A DNA stretch of 33,350 nt. Origin: DAOMOD01 sp035444205. GTDB lineage: Bacteria; Pseudomonadota; Gammaproteobacteria; Xanthomonadales; BPKI01. The notes beneath the pieces were generated by a model. The model was given only the letters and a program-made list of their open reading frames with translations, made no database searches and was not told the DNA's origin. The position numbers and the translations under genes were made by a program. Shown piece after piece: positions 1-7,975 of this stretch (its first letter is position 1; each line of letters opens with the position of its first letter). The stretch spans positions 1 through 33,350 of the forward strand of contig DAOMOD010000013.1 in NCBI GenBank assembly GCA_035444205.1, in the 5' to 3' direction.

Positions 1-551
1 AGGTGGTGGTGCTGGGCGCAGGTGCCGCAGGAGCCAATTCGGCGCAGCTCGCTGCTGCCGGTGGCGCCAACGTGGTGGTGTTCGAGAAGCGCCAGGACCG
101 CATGGAGCGGATGATGGCGATGGGCGCCAACGTCACCGCGCTGTACCCGTACGAGGAGTACGTGGCGCGCGAGCTGGCCGCGGCCGACCTGGTGATCGGC
201 GCGGTGCTGGTGACGGGCGCCAAGGCGCCGCATGTGATCAGCCGCGACATGATCCGGGCCATGGAACCCGGCAGCGTCATCGTCGACATCTCGGTGGACC
301 AGGGCGGCTGTGTGGAATCCACGCGCCCGACCACCTGGGCCGACCCCACCTATGTCGAGCACGACGTCATCCATTTCGCCGTCACCAACATGCCTGGTGC
401 GGTGCCGCAGACCTCCTCGCAGGCGATCTCGGCGGCGATCCTGCCGTGGACGCTGAAGCTGGCTTCGGGCAACTGGCGTGACATGCCGGCGCTGGTGCGT
501 GGCATCAATGTCGAGAAGGGAACCCTGGTGCATCCGGCGCTCAAGTCATGA
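1..551 (+). CDS. ald: Alanine dehydrogenase, C-terminal part (5' end outside window)
   Basis: This is the C-terminal 183 or so residues of an NAD-dependent L-alanine dehydrogenase, which interconverts alanine with pyruvate and ammonia in the cytoplasm. The reading frame is already open at the window edge and starts inside the Rossmann fold: VVVLGAGAAG is the dinucleotide-binding glycine motif, and an acidic residue follows at the end of the next strand (VVVFEKR). The stretch IVDISVDQGGCVESTRPTTW and the following HFAVTNMPGAVPQTSS are hallmarks of the alanine dehydrogenase/transhydrogenase family. About half of a protein of roughly 370 residues is missing upstream. The stop lies 49 bp before ftsK on the same strand, a neighbour order familiar from xanthomonads. 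The family call is firm; the start cannot be seen. Confidence 0.93.
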   Translation, partial: VVVLGAGAAGANSAQLAAAGGANVVVFEKRQDRMERMMAMGANVTALYPYEEYVARELAAADLVIGAVLVTGAKAPHVISRDMIRAMEPGSVIVDISVDQGGCVESTRPTTWADPTYVEHDVIHFAVTNMPGAVPQTSSQAISAAILPWTLKLASGNWRDMPALVRGINVEKGTLVHPALKS

Positions 552-556
552 AGCGC

Positions 557-590
557 TATAATCCAGCCACTTAGCTCGTTTTCATAAGGT
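557..590 (+). promoter_or_regulatory. Candidate ftsK -10 element and ribosome binding site
   Basis: A perfect TATAAT lies at 557-562, just after the ald stop, and AAGGT at 586-590 sits 10 bases before the GTG start of ftsK. No good -35 hexamer is found 16-18 bases upstream of the TATAAT, so this could be an activator-dependent or weak promoter. The sequence match is clear; promoter activity is inferred. Confidence 0.45.
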
Positions 591-600
591 AATACATAAA

Positions 601-2907
601 GTGGCTCGCAGCCCCGCAGCAGCACGCGCCCCGGACGATCGACTGCGTCGACGCCTGCGCGAGAGCCTGATCCTGCTGCTGCTGCCGCTGGTGCTGTACC
701 TGCTGGCCTGCCTGATCAGCTACCACCCCACCGACCCCGGCTGGTCGCACGCCGGGGACGATGGCATGGTGCGCAACATTGGCGGTCTGGCCGGGGCCTA
801 CGTGGCCGACCTGCTGTTCTATCTGGTCGGTGTGGTCGCCTACCTGCTGCCGCCGATCCTGGTGCTGGCAGTATGGGCCGCGTTCAGGCCCGGCGATGCC
901 GATCGCGCTTCGGCCCTGGAACCGGCGCTCAGGCTGGTCGGTTTCGTCGGTTTCGTGCTCGGCACGGTCGGATTGGCGCAGCTCCACTTCCACACCCTGG
1001 GCGAAACGCTGCCGGGTCAAAGTGGCGGCATCCTGGGCCAGCTGGTCGCCACCGGCCTGGTGCGCGGTGCAGGATTGCTGGGTGCGACCCTGTTCCTGCT
1101 CGGCCTGTTCCTGGTGTCGGTGACGTTGGCCACCGGTCTTTCCTGGTTCCGCCTGATGGATGCGGTCGGCCGTTTCGTGCTGTGGCTGTTCAACGGCAGC
1201 GGGCGGATGATGCTGGCGCTGCGCGACTGGAGTGCCGGTCGCCGTGCTCGGGGAGCACGCGAGGAAGTTCGCAGGAGCGAAGGCTCGCGGCAGCGCAAAC
1301 GCGACCCGATACGCATCGAGCCGCAGCTTTCGGCGGTGGAGAAGAGCGAACGCGCCGCGCGCGAGGTGCAGATCCCGCTGTTCAGCGGGTTGCCAACCGG
1401 AGAACTGCCGCCACTGGCGCTGCTGGATGAACCGCAGCATCGGGTCAAGGGCTATTCCCAGGAAACGCTGGAGGCACTGTCGCGGCAGGTGGAGATGAAG
1501 CTCAAGGACTTCCGCATCGAGGCGGAAGTGGTGGGCGTGTATCCCGGACCGGTCATCACCCGTTTCGAAATGCAGCCGGCGCCCGGCATCAAGGGCAGCC
1601 AGATCAGCAACCTCGACAAGGATATTGCCCGCGGCCTGTCGGTGGTCAGCGTGCGCGTGGTCGACGTGATCCCGGGCAAGTCGGTGATCGGCCTGGAGAT
1701 CCCCAACACCCAGCGCGAGACCGTGTACCTCTCGGAGATTCTTCGCTCACGCGAGTACGACAAGTCGCATTCGCCGCTGACGCTGGCGCTCGGCAAGGAC
1801 ATCGGCGGTCGCCCCAGCGTGGTCGATCTGGCGCGCATGCCGCACCTGCTGGTGGCCGGCACCACCGGCTCGGGCAAGTCGGTGGCGCTGAACGCCATGG
1901 TCCTGAGCCTGTTGTACAAGGCGACCGCCAGGGACGTGCGCATGCTGATGATCGACCCCAAGATGCTGGAGCTGTCGGTGTACGAGGGCATTCCGCACTT
2001 GCTGGCGCCCGTCGTCACCGACATGAAGGACGCCGCCAACGGCCTGCGCTGGTGCGTGGCCGAGATGGAGCGCCGCTACAAGATCATGGCCGCCATCGGG
2101 GTGCGCAACCTCGGCGGATTCAACCGCAAGGTGAAGGAGGCCGAGGATGCCGGCCAGCCGCTGCTCGACCCCCTGTTCGTGCCTGATCCCACCGACCCCA
2201 CACGCCTGCCCGCACCGCTGGCTTCGCTGCCCCACATCGTGGTGATCGTCGACGAGTTCGCCGACATGATGATGATCGTCGGCAAGAAGGTGGAGGAACT
2301 CATCGCACGGCTGGCGCAGAAGGCGCGCGCTGCCGGCATCCACCTGATCCTGGCCACCCAGCGCCCCTCGGTGGATGTGATCACCGGCCTGATCAAGGCC
2401 AACATCCCCGGCCGCATCGCCTTCCAGGTGTCGAGCAAGATCGACTCGCGCACCATTCTCGATCAGAGCGGCGCCGAAACCCTGCTCGGCCATGGCGACA
2501 TGCTCTATCTGCCGCCCGGCACCGCCACACCGGAGCGCGTGCACGGTGCCTTCGTCGACGACCACGAGGTGCACAAGGTGGTGCAGCACCTGCGCAGGAA
2601 CCACGGCGAGCCCGAGTACTACGACGGCGTGCTGGAAGAGACCCACAGCCTGGGCGATGGCCAGGTGGTGGGTCCGACCGGCTTCCCCGAGGACAGCGAG
2701 GACGGCGTCGACGAACTGTACGACAAGGCCGTGCGCATCGTCACCGAGACCCGCCGCGCCTCGATCTCCGGCGTGCAGCGTCGTCTCAAGATCGGCTACA
2801 ACCGCGCCGCGCGCCTGATCGAGGAGATGGAGGCCGCAGGTGTGGTCAGCGCCCCCAGCCACAACGGCAACCGCGAGGTGCTGGCACCACCGCCACCGCG
2901 CGATTGA
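601..2907 (+). CDS. ftsK: DNA translocase FtsK
   Basis: FtsK is the septum-anchored hexameric DNA pump that clears chromosome ends from the division site and activates XerCD recombination at dif. The 768-residue product has about four hydrophobic membrane segments within residues 20-190, a short charged linker, then the RecA-like motor. Walker A is GTTGSGKS at residues 420-427, Walker B is around residues 545-552 (HIVVIVDE), and the C-terminal winged-helix gamma domain, which reads KOPS sequences, runs from about 703 to the end (DELYDKAVRIV onward). The linker is far shorter than in E. coli FtsK (about 1330 residues), as is usual in xanthomonads. The start is GTG, chosen because AAGGT lies 10 bases upstream and the basic N-terminus directly precedes the first membrane segment. 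lolA follows at once. Confidence 0.97.
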   Translation: MARSPAAARAPDDRLRRRLRESLILLLLPLVLYLLACLISYHPTDPGWSHAGDDGMVRNIGGLAGAYVADLLFYLVGVVAYLLPPILVLAVWAAFRPGDADRASALEPALRLVGFVGFVLGTVGLAQLHFHTLGETLPGQSGGILGQLVATGLVRGAGLLGATLFLLGLFLVSVTLATGLSWFRLMDAVGRFVLWLFNGSGRMMLALRDWSAGRRARGAREEVRRSEGSRQRKRDPIRIEPQLSAVEKSERAAREVQIPLFSGLPTGELPPLALLDEPQHRVKGYSQETLEALSRQVEMKLKDFRIEAEVVGVYPGPVITRFEMQPAPGIKGSQISNLDKDIARGLSVVSVRVVDVIPGKSVIGLEIPNTQRETVYLSEILRSREYDKSHSPLTLALGKDIGGRPSVVDLARMPHLLVAGTTGSGKSVALNAMVLSLLYKATARDVRMLMIDPKMLELSVYEGIPHLLAPVVTDMKDAANGLRWCVAEMERRYKIMAAIGVRNLGGFNRKVKEAEDAGQPLLDPLFVPDPTDPTRLPAPLASLPHIVVIVDEFADMMMIVGKKVEELIARLAQKARAAGIHLILATQRPSVDVITGLIKANIPGRIAFQVSSKIDSRTILDQSGAETLLGHGDMLYLPPGTATPERVHGAFVDDHEVHKVVQHLRRNHGEPEYYDGVLEETHSLGDGQVVGPTGFPEDSEDGVDELYDKAVRIVTETRRASISGVQRRLKIGYNRAARLIEEMEAAGVVSAPSHNGNREVLAPPPPRD

Positions 2908-2950
2908 ATGCGCCGGTGGCTCATCGCCTGTTCATCACATGCCACCCACG

Positions 2951-3625
2951 ATGGATTCCATGCTCAAGTCCAGATCCGCCAGAACACCTTTCCGTCGCGC
3001 CGGGGGCCTTGCGCTGTTCTGCGTCCTGCTCGCCGGTCTTGCGACCGGGAGTGTTCATGCGGACGCCCTGCCGCAGCTTCGCGCCTTTACCGATGGGCTG
3101 GAAAGCGTGCAGGGCAGTTTCGTGCAGCGCGTGTTCGATGCCAACGAACGCATCGTCGAGCAATCGCGTGGGGAACTGGCGATGGCGCGGCCCAACCTGT
3201 TTCGCTGGCAGTACAGCGACCCCTTCGAGCAATTGATTGTCGCCGACGGCGAGCGCGTGTGGATCTACGATCCGGATCTTGAGCAGGTGACGGTGCGCGC
3301 GCAGTCCGCCAGCGAGGCGCAGAGCCCCCTGTCGGTGTTGCTCGATCCCGCCGGTATCGAGTCGCACTACCTGCTGCAGGAACTCGGCGAGTCCGAGGAT
3401 GCATGGTGGCTGCGCCTGCTGCCGCGCGAGGAGGAGCCGGAATTCCGCTACGCCGACCTGGTGTTCAAGGACAACGAGCTGCGCGCCATGCACCTGCACG
3501 ACAGCCTGGGCCAGCGCAACGTATTGCTGTTCGGCGACTGGTCGCGCAATCCCGAGCTGCCCGCCGACACCTTCCGTTTCGAGCCACCGCCGGGCGTCGA
3601 TATCATCGGCGCCGAGGAACACTAG
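2951..3625 (+). CDS. lolA: Outer membrane lipoprotein carrier protein LolA
   Basis: LolA is the periplasmic chaperone that carries lipoproteins released by LolCDE to LolB in the outer membrane. The 224-residue product has a basic N-region, a hydrophobic core (GGLALFCVLLAGLATG) and a probable signal peptidase I site after SVHA (residue 37). The mature part shows the LolA pattern: LESVQGSFVQRVFD near its start, LFRWQYSDPFEQLIVADGERVWIYDPDLEQV, and the C-terminal LFGDWSRNPELPADTFRFEPPPGVDII. Three in-frame ATG codons (2939, 2951, 2960) are possible and none has a strong ribosome binding site; I took the middle one, and all give the same signal peptide. The ftsK-lolA order is conserved; normally rarA follows directly, but here two other genes intervene. 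Confidence 0.93.
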   Translation: MDSMLKSRSARTPFRRAGGLALFCVLLAGLATGSVHADALPQLRAFTDGLESVQGSFVQRVFDANERIVEQSRGELAMARPNLFRWQYSDPFEQLIVADGERVWIYDPDLEQVTVRAQSASEAQSPLSVLLDPAGIESHYLLQELGESEDAWWLRLLPREEEPEFRYADLVFKDNELRAMHLHDSLGQRNVLLFGDWSRNPELPADTFRFEPPPGVDIIGAEEH

Positions 3626-3794
3626 GCCGCAAGGAACGCTGATTGCTCCCGACTCCCCCCTGCACTAAGCTTGCGGCTCCTCGGGGCGTCAATTACCAGA
3701 ACCGAATCGTCCACGGCCGGAGCCGCCCGCTCGCGGCGTCGAAACACGGCCGCGCCCTTTTCGAGGGAGCGGGCTCGGTAAAGGAGAGTGACAG

Positions 3795-5430
3795 ATGAAG
3801 CCATCCGTTGATTCCGGGCGCACCGACCGCTTGGCATCCCGCCGGCGGTGTCTCTTGTCCTTGGCCCTTTGCGTCGTCGCCGCCCCCGCGATCGGAAGTC
3901 CGCTTCTCGCCAGCAAGGGGCCGCCCAACGAGCTCGCCGCGTGGCCGGTCCCGGAGGGTCGAGTCGCTCACGCCGTGGAGCGATTGCCTGGGCTCGTAGT
4001 CGAGATGATGGCCGAGAACAACGTACCTGGTGTTGCGGTCGCCGTCGTGCACGGCGACAAGATCGTCTTCGTCGGCGGGTTCGGCGAGCGGCGCGCGGGC
4101 TCGGGAGAGTCGGTCGACGCCGACACCGTGTTCCAGCTCGCCTCGATCTCCAAGACGGTCGGCGCCACCGTCGTGGCCGGCGCCGTCGGTGACGGCACCG
4201 TGGCGTGGACCGATCCGATCGTCACCCATCTGCCGGATTTCGCCCTGTCGGATCCGTGGGTGACCCGGCACGTGACCATCGCGGACATGTACGCCCATCG
4301 CAGCGGCCTGCCGGGACATGCAGGGGATCTTCTCGAGGATCTCGGATTCGAGCGGGCGCAGGTGCTCGAACGGCTCCGGTTCGCTCCGCTCGCGCCGTTC
4401 CGCGCGGTCTATGCGTATACCAACTTCGGCATGACGGCGGCCGCAGAGGCAGTCGCGGCCGCTGCGGGGACGAGCTGGGAGGAGCTTTCGCGCCGTCGGC
4501 TCTACGACCGCGTCGGCATGAGCCGCACTTCGTCGACCTACGCGGACTTCGTCGCCCTACGCGGACTTCGTCGCCCGCGACAATCGGGCCGTCGGCCATC
4601 AGCAGGTCGACGGCGAGTGGCGATTCGTCGAGCAGCGGCAGCCCGATGCGCAATCCCCTGCGGGCGGGGTGAGCAGCTCGGCTCGCGACATGGGCCGCTG
4701 GATGCGCCTTTTGCTCGCCGACGGCGTCTTCGACGGGGAGCGAGTGATCGACGCCGAGGCCCTGCTCGCCATCCAGACGCCGCACATGAGATCGAGCGCG
4801 AAGCGCTCGGCGACGCCTCGCAGCAGCTTCTATGGTCTCGGGACGGGTGTTTCCACTGACGCGACCGCTCGAGTGCAGCTCTCGCACTCAGGCGCTTTCC
4901 TCCTCGGAGCCGCGACGACGTTCACCGCCGTACCGGCGGTCGACGTCGGGATCGTGGTACTCACCAACGCACAGCCGATCGGTCTCGCCGAGGCGATCAG
5001 CTCCGCATTCCTGGACCTCGTCGAGTTCGGCGAGGTGACGCGGGATTGGTCGAGCGCGTACCGGCGAATGCTCGCGCCGATTCTCGACGGTCCCGCTTCC
5101 CGACTCGACGACGTGTCCGCACCGTCCGATCCCGAACCGGCATTGGACCCCGGCGCCTACGTCGGAACGTACGCGAATGACTTCTACGGCCCTGTCAGGA
5201 TCACGAGAGACGACACGGGTCTGGTACTCATCGCGGGACCGCGGGATATGGAGTTCCGTCTCGCGCACTGGGACGCGAACACATTCACCTTCGAAACGCG
5301 AGGCGAGAATCGCAGTGGGATCTCTGCGGTGGACTTCACCATCGGGCCCGACGACGTCGCGAGCAGTGTATGGATCGAGAAGTGGGACGATCCGGAAGGC
5401 GTCGGTGCGCTGAAACGCGTGGTGGAGTAA
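3795..5430 (+). pseudogene. Secreted serine hydrolase, beta-lactamase/PBP-like with DUF3471-type tail, frameshifted
   Basis: This is a class C beta-lactamase-fold serine hydrolase (penicillin-binding-protein/esterase-like family), apparently secreted, disrupted in the middle. The start at 3795 is preceded by AAGGAG at 3781-3786, and the N-terminus is a signal peptide. In the first frame the nucleophile motif SxxK is S117-I-S-K120 and the second motif YxN is Y208-T-N210. After residue about 254 the frame is lost at a 19-bp tandem duplication (4537-4576). The correct continuation is in the next frame: RDNRAVGHQQVDGEW, then AGGVSSSARDMGRWM, a SHSGAF stretch matching the third (HxG) motif, and a C-terminal beta-rich domain (DPGAYVGTYANDFYGPV) typical of DUF3471. 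Removing 19 bases gives one open frame of 538 codons. Read as it stands, the first frame runs on to 4859 with about 100 nonsense residues. Substrate is unknown. The break could be real or an assembly error. Confidence 0.85.
4537..4576 (+). repeat. 19-bp tandem duplication causing the frameshift
   Basis: The unit starting TACGCGGACTTCGTCGCC occurs at 4539 and again at 4558, an exact period of 19; the matching tract covers 4537-4557 and 4556-4576. Because 19 is not a multiple of three, everything downstream moves to another frame, and both frames translate to convincing hydrolase sequence on their own side of the duplication. Confidence 0.95.
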
Positions 5431-5435
5431 CGTCG

Positions 5436-6272
5436 TCAGTCGATCGGTGCCAGCAGCTCCGCGTGCGTCACCAGCTCCCGAACACCGTGGCCGTAGTCCT
5501 CGTCGAAGACGTTGTCGGCGCACCAGGTGCTCAGGCTTGCGATGTCGAGCGCGGCGCACCGCGGCCGAACGCTCCAGGTCACTTTGAGCGGCGAGCACTG
5601 CTGCTCATCGAAGCTCGGGCCGGTCGTCGAGCCCTGGAAGGTGACCGGATCACCGGTATCGTCGGGCAAGGCCTCGGTCTGGTGGTACCCGTTGCGCATC
5701 GTGCCGGCATAGCCCACGGTGGCGAAGTCGAGGGCGTTACGGTCGTTGACCAGGACGAAGACCTGCGCCTCCACGCGCAGGTTCGGGTTGGCGCACGCCT
5801 CGGACAGGCACGAGCCCAGGCCCTTGCCGGGGTGTACGTCGCACGAGGTGTACACCCAGTGGACCTCGATCGTGCTGCCGGGCTCGGCGCCCCGGCAGGC
5901 GTTCCCCTCGAGAGGCGCGAGCGCCTCGGCCGAGAGCGTCGGGGTGACGTTGCATTGATAGCCCATCGACTCTCCATCGGCCCCCCGATCGGCCTCGATC
6001 GAGAACTCGGCGGCCCGATGCTCCGCGTTGACGTGGAAGTGGATGTTGCAAAGGTTCATCTGGTCGCTGGGCGGCGCCGCCGAGAACATCCGGCGGTTGG
6101 TGCCGGCCTTCTGATCGATGTCCCGCGGCGTCTGGGGGCCGTAGCCCTGGCAGATGGACGCATCGGAAGTCTCGTCTTGGCTCGCCGTTGCCGCCCAGGT
6201 GGGCGGGGCCGACATGGCGACCAGGACGAAAAGCGTCAACCCCAGGCCCTGGGTACGCACGGTCGTCGTCAT
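5436..6272 (-). CDS. Delta-class carbonic anhydrase, secreted
   Basis: The 278-residue product looks like a bacterial member of the delta carbonic anhydrase family, zinc enzymes that hydrate CO2 to bicarbonate, first known from diatoms and dinoflagellates. A signal peptide ends near residue 27 (PPTWA). Family-like segments are ICQGYGPQTPRDID (40-53), MNLCNIHFHVNAEH (72-85), TIEVHWVYTSCD (134-145), GLGSCLSEACANPNLRVE (151-168) and the C-terminal NVFDEDYGHGVRELVT. Probable zinc ligands are H78, H80 and H138, with H85 nearby; several cysteines suggest disulphides and a periplasmic or outside location. GGGGGA lies about 7 bases before the ATG. The stop is only 5 bp from the stop of the convergent hydrolase, and no terminator separates them. 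The family was recognised by motif memory, not by search. Confidence 0.8.
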   Translation of the reverse strand: MTTTVRTQGLGLTLFVLVAMSAPPTWAATASQDETSDASICQGYGPQTPRDIDQKAGTNRRMFSAAPPSDQMNLCNIHFHVNAEHRAAEFSIEADRGADGESMGYQCNVTPTLSAEALAPLEGNACRGAEPGSTIEVHWVYTSCDVHPGKGLGSCLSEACANPNLRVEAQVFVLVNDRNALDFATVGYAGTMRNGYHQTEALPDDTGDPVTFQGSTTGPSFDEQQCSPLKVTWSVRPRCAALDIASLSTWCADNVFDEDYGHGVRELVTHAELLAPID

Positions 6273-6440
6273 GTTGTTTCCCCCGTAATAGTTGGTCGGC
6301 CCAATCTCGGCCCGATCCCCGCGCGGCCACGATCAGAATGTCACCCAGAGTACACCAGATCACGGTCCCTCGCGCTCGGACTCCGCCGGCGGATCGGCCA
6401 TCGGCTCACCGCAAGCCCCTTCCCGCGGGCCAGCGCGCCG

Positions 6441-6469
6441 TTGTGGCACTTTCGGAAGCCACCTACACT
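6441..6469 (+). promoter_or_regulatory. Candidate sigma70 promoter of rarA
   Basis: TTGTGG (6441-6446) and TACACT (6464-6469) are separated by exactly 17 bases. Transcription from here would begin at about 6475-6476, that is at the A of the rarA ATG, predicting a leaderless or nearly leaderless message. No ribosome binding site precedes that ATG, which agrees. Confidence 0.5.
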
Positions 6470-6475
6470 CGCACG

Positions 6476-7828
6476 ATGCCCACGGACCTCTTCGCCAGCG
6501 ATTCGGAACTGCGCCCGCTGGCCGAACGCATGCGCCCGCGGAGCCTCGACGAGTTCGTTGGCCAGCAGCGACTGCTCGGTCCCGGTGCCGCGCTGCGGCG
6601 CGCATTGGAGGCCGGCCAGCCGCATTCGATGATCCTGTGGGGGCCGCCCGGTTGCGGCAAGACCTCGCTGGCCCTGCTGCTGGCCAAACTGGCCGACGCC
6701 GAGTTCCAGGCGCTGTCGGCGGTGATGTCCGGCATCGCCGATGTGCGCCGTGCGCTGGCCGACGCCGATTCCCATTTCCATCGTGGCCGCCGCAGCGTGC
6801 TGTTCATCGACGAAGTGCACCGCTTCAACAAGGCGCAGCAGGATGCCTTCCTGCCGCACACCGAGCGCGGCGTGATCCTGTTCGTGGGCGCCACCACCGA
6901 AAACCCGAGTTTCGAGTTGAACAGCGCGCTGCTGTCGCGCTGTCGCGTGTACGTGATGGAAGCGGTGTCGGCCGAGGACATCCGTCCGGCCCTGGATCGG
7001 GCGCTGGCGGATGGCGAACGCGGTCTGGGTGGGCGCGCGCTTGGCGAACGCGGTCTGGGTGGGCGCGCGCTGCATGCCGACGCCGGGGTGTTGGACCTGA
7101 TCGCCCAGGCCGCCGACGGCGACGTGCGCCGGGGACTCACGCTGCTGGAAATAGCCGCCGACATCAGCACGGAAGGACGCATCGACATGGACGCGGCGAT
7201 TGCCGTTACCCGCGACCGCAGCCGTCGTTTCGACAAGGGCGGCGAGCAGTTCTACGACCAGATCTCCGCCCTGCACAAATCGGTGCGCAACTCCCATCCG
7301 GACGCTGCGTTGTACTGGTTTGCGCGCATGCTGGACGGTGGCTGCGATCCGCATTACCTGGCACGCCGGCTGGTGCGCATGGCGGTCGAGGACATCGGCA
7401 ATGCCGACCCGCGCGCGCTGCCGCTCACCATTTCCGCGTGGGAGGCCTGGGATCGCCTCGGCAGCCCCGAGGGCGACCTGGCGCTGGCGCAGGCGGTGGT
7501 GCACCTGGCCTGCACCGCCAAGAGCAACGCCGTCTACACCGCTTACGGTGCTGCCAGACGCGATGTCATCGAGTTCGGTACGGCCGAAGTGCCCCTGCAC
7601 CTGCGCAACGCGCCGACGAAACTGATGAAGGAGATCGGCTACGGCAAGGGCTACCAGTACGATCCCGATGTGGAGGGTGGCGTGGCTCTCGACCAGACCT
7701 GCTTTCCCGACAGCATGGGCGAGCGCGTCTACTACCAGCCGACAGGGCAGGGCGCCGAGACACGACTTGCCGAACATCTGCGCGCCATACGCGAAGCCCG
7801 GCGCAAGGCGCAGCATTCGAAATCGTAG
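6476..7828 (+). CDS. rarA: Replication-associated recombination protein A (AAA+ ATPase)
   Basis: RarA (MgsA) is the bacterial relative of Mgs1/WRNIP1, an AAA+ clamp-loader-like ATPase acting at stalled replication forks. The 450-residue product opens with DLFASDSELRPLAERMRPRSLDEFVGQQ, has Walker A GPPGCGKT at residues 56-63, Walker B LFIDEVHRF at 109-117, sensor 1 around GATTENPSFELNSALLSRC, and the C-terminal tetramerisation region with EDIGNADPRAL and the conserved YPDG-like YQYDPDVEGG. An in-frame 30-bp tandem duplication doubles the segment GERGLGGRAL at residues 180-199, between the ATPase core and the lid, where length variation is plausibly tolerated. The start was chosen as the only ATG before the conserved N-terminus. 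serS follows, as in other xanthomonads. Confidence 0.95.
   Translation: MPTDLFASDSELRPLAERMRPRSLDEFVGQQRLLGPGAALRRALEAGQPHSMILWGPPGCGKTSLALLLAKLADAEFQALSAVMSGIADVRRALADADSHFHRGRRSVLFIDEVHRFNKAQQDAFLPHTERGVILFVGATTENPSFELNSALLSRCRVYVMEAVSAEDIRPALDRALADGERGLGGRALGERGLGGRALHADAGVLDLIAQAADGDVRRGLTLLEIAADISTEGRIDMDAAIAVTRDRSRRFDKGGEQFYDQISALHKSVRNSHPDAALYWFARMLDGGCDPHYLARRLVRMAVEDIGNADPRALPLTISAWEAWDRLGSPEGDLALAQAVVHLACTAKSNAVYTAYGAARRDVIEFGTAEVPLHLRNAPTKLMKEIGYGKGYQYDPDVEGGVALDQTCFPDSMGERVYYQPTGQGAETRLAEHLRAIREARRKAQHSKS
7013..7072 (+). repeat. In-frame 30-bp tandem duplication inside rarA
   Basis: Two adjacent 30-bp units, 7013-7042 and 7043-7072, differ only at the last base (T versus G). Both encode GERGLGGRAL. 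Confidence 0.95.
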
Positions 7829-7914
7829 CCAGTTCGGCAGGCATCGAGCGTAGCGGCACCGACCACTTCCGCATTGCCTGTCAGGCGTCGCCCAGAACTT
7901 CGCCGGATGCACGC

Positions 7915-7943
7915 TTGGCCGGTGGGCACGGCACAGGGATAAT
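7915..7943 (+). promoter_or_regulatory. Candidate sigma70 promoter of serS
   Basis: TTGGCC at 7915-7920 and GATAAT at 7938-7943 are spaced by 17 bases, with 4 of 6 and 5 of 6 matches to the consensus. The predicted start near 7950 leaves a leader of about 26 bases containing AGAGG ahead of the serS ATG. Confidence 0.6.
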
Positions 7944-7975
7944 GGCGGGCTTTACGCACTGCAACAGAGGCCGCC

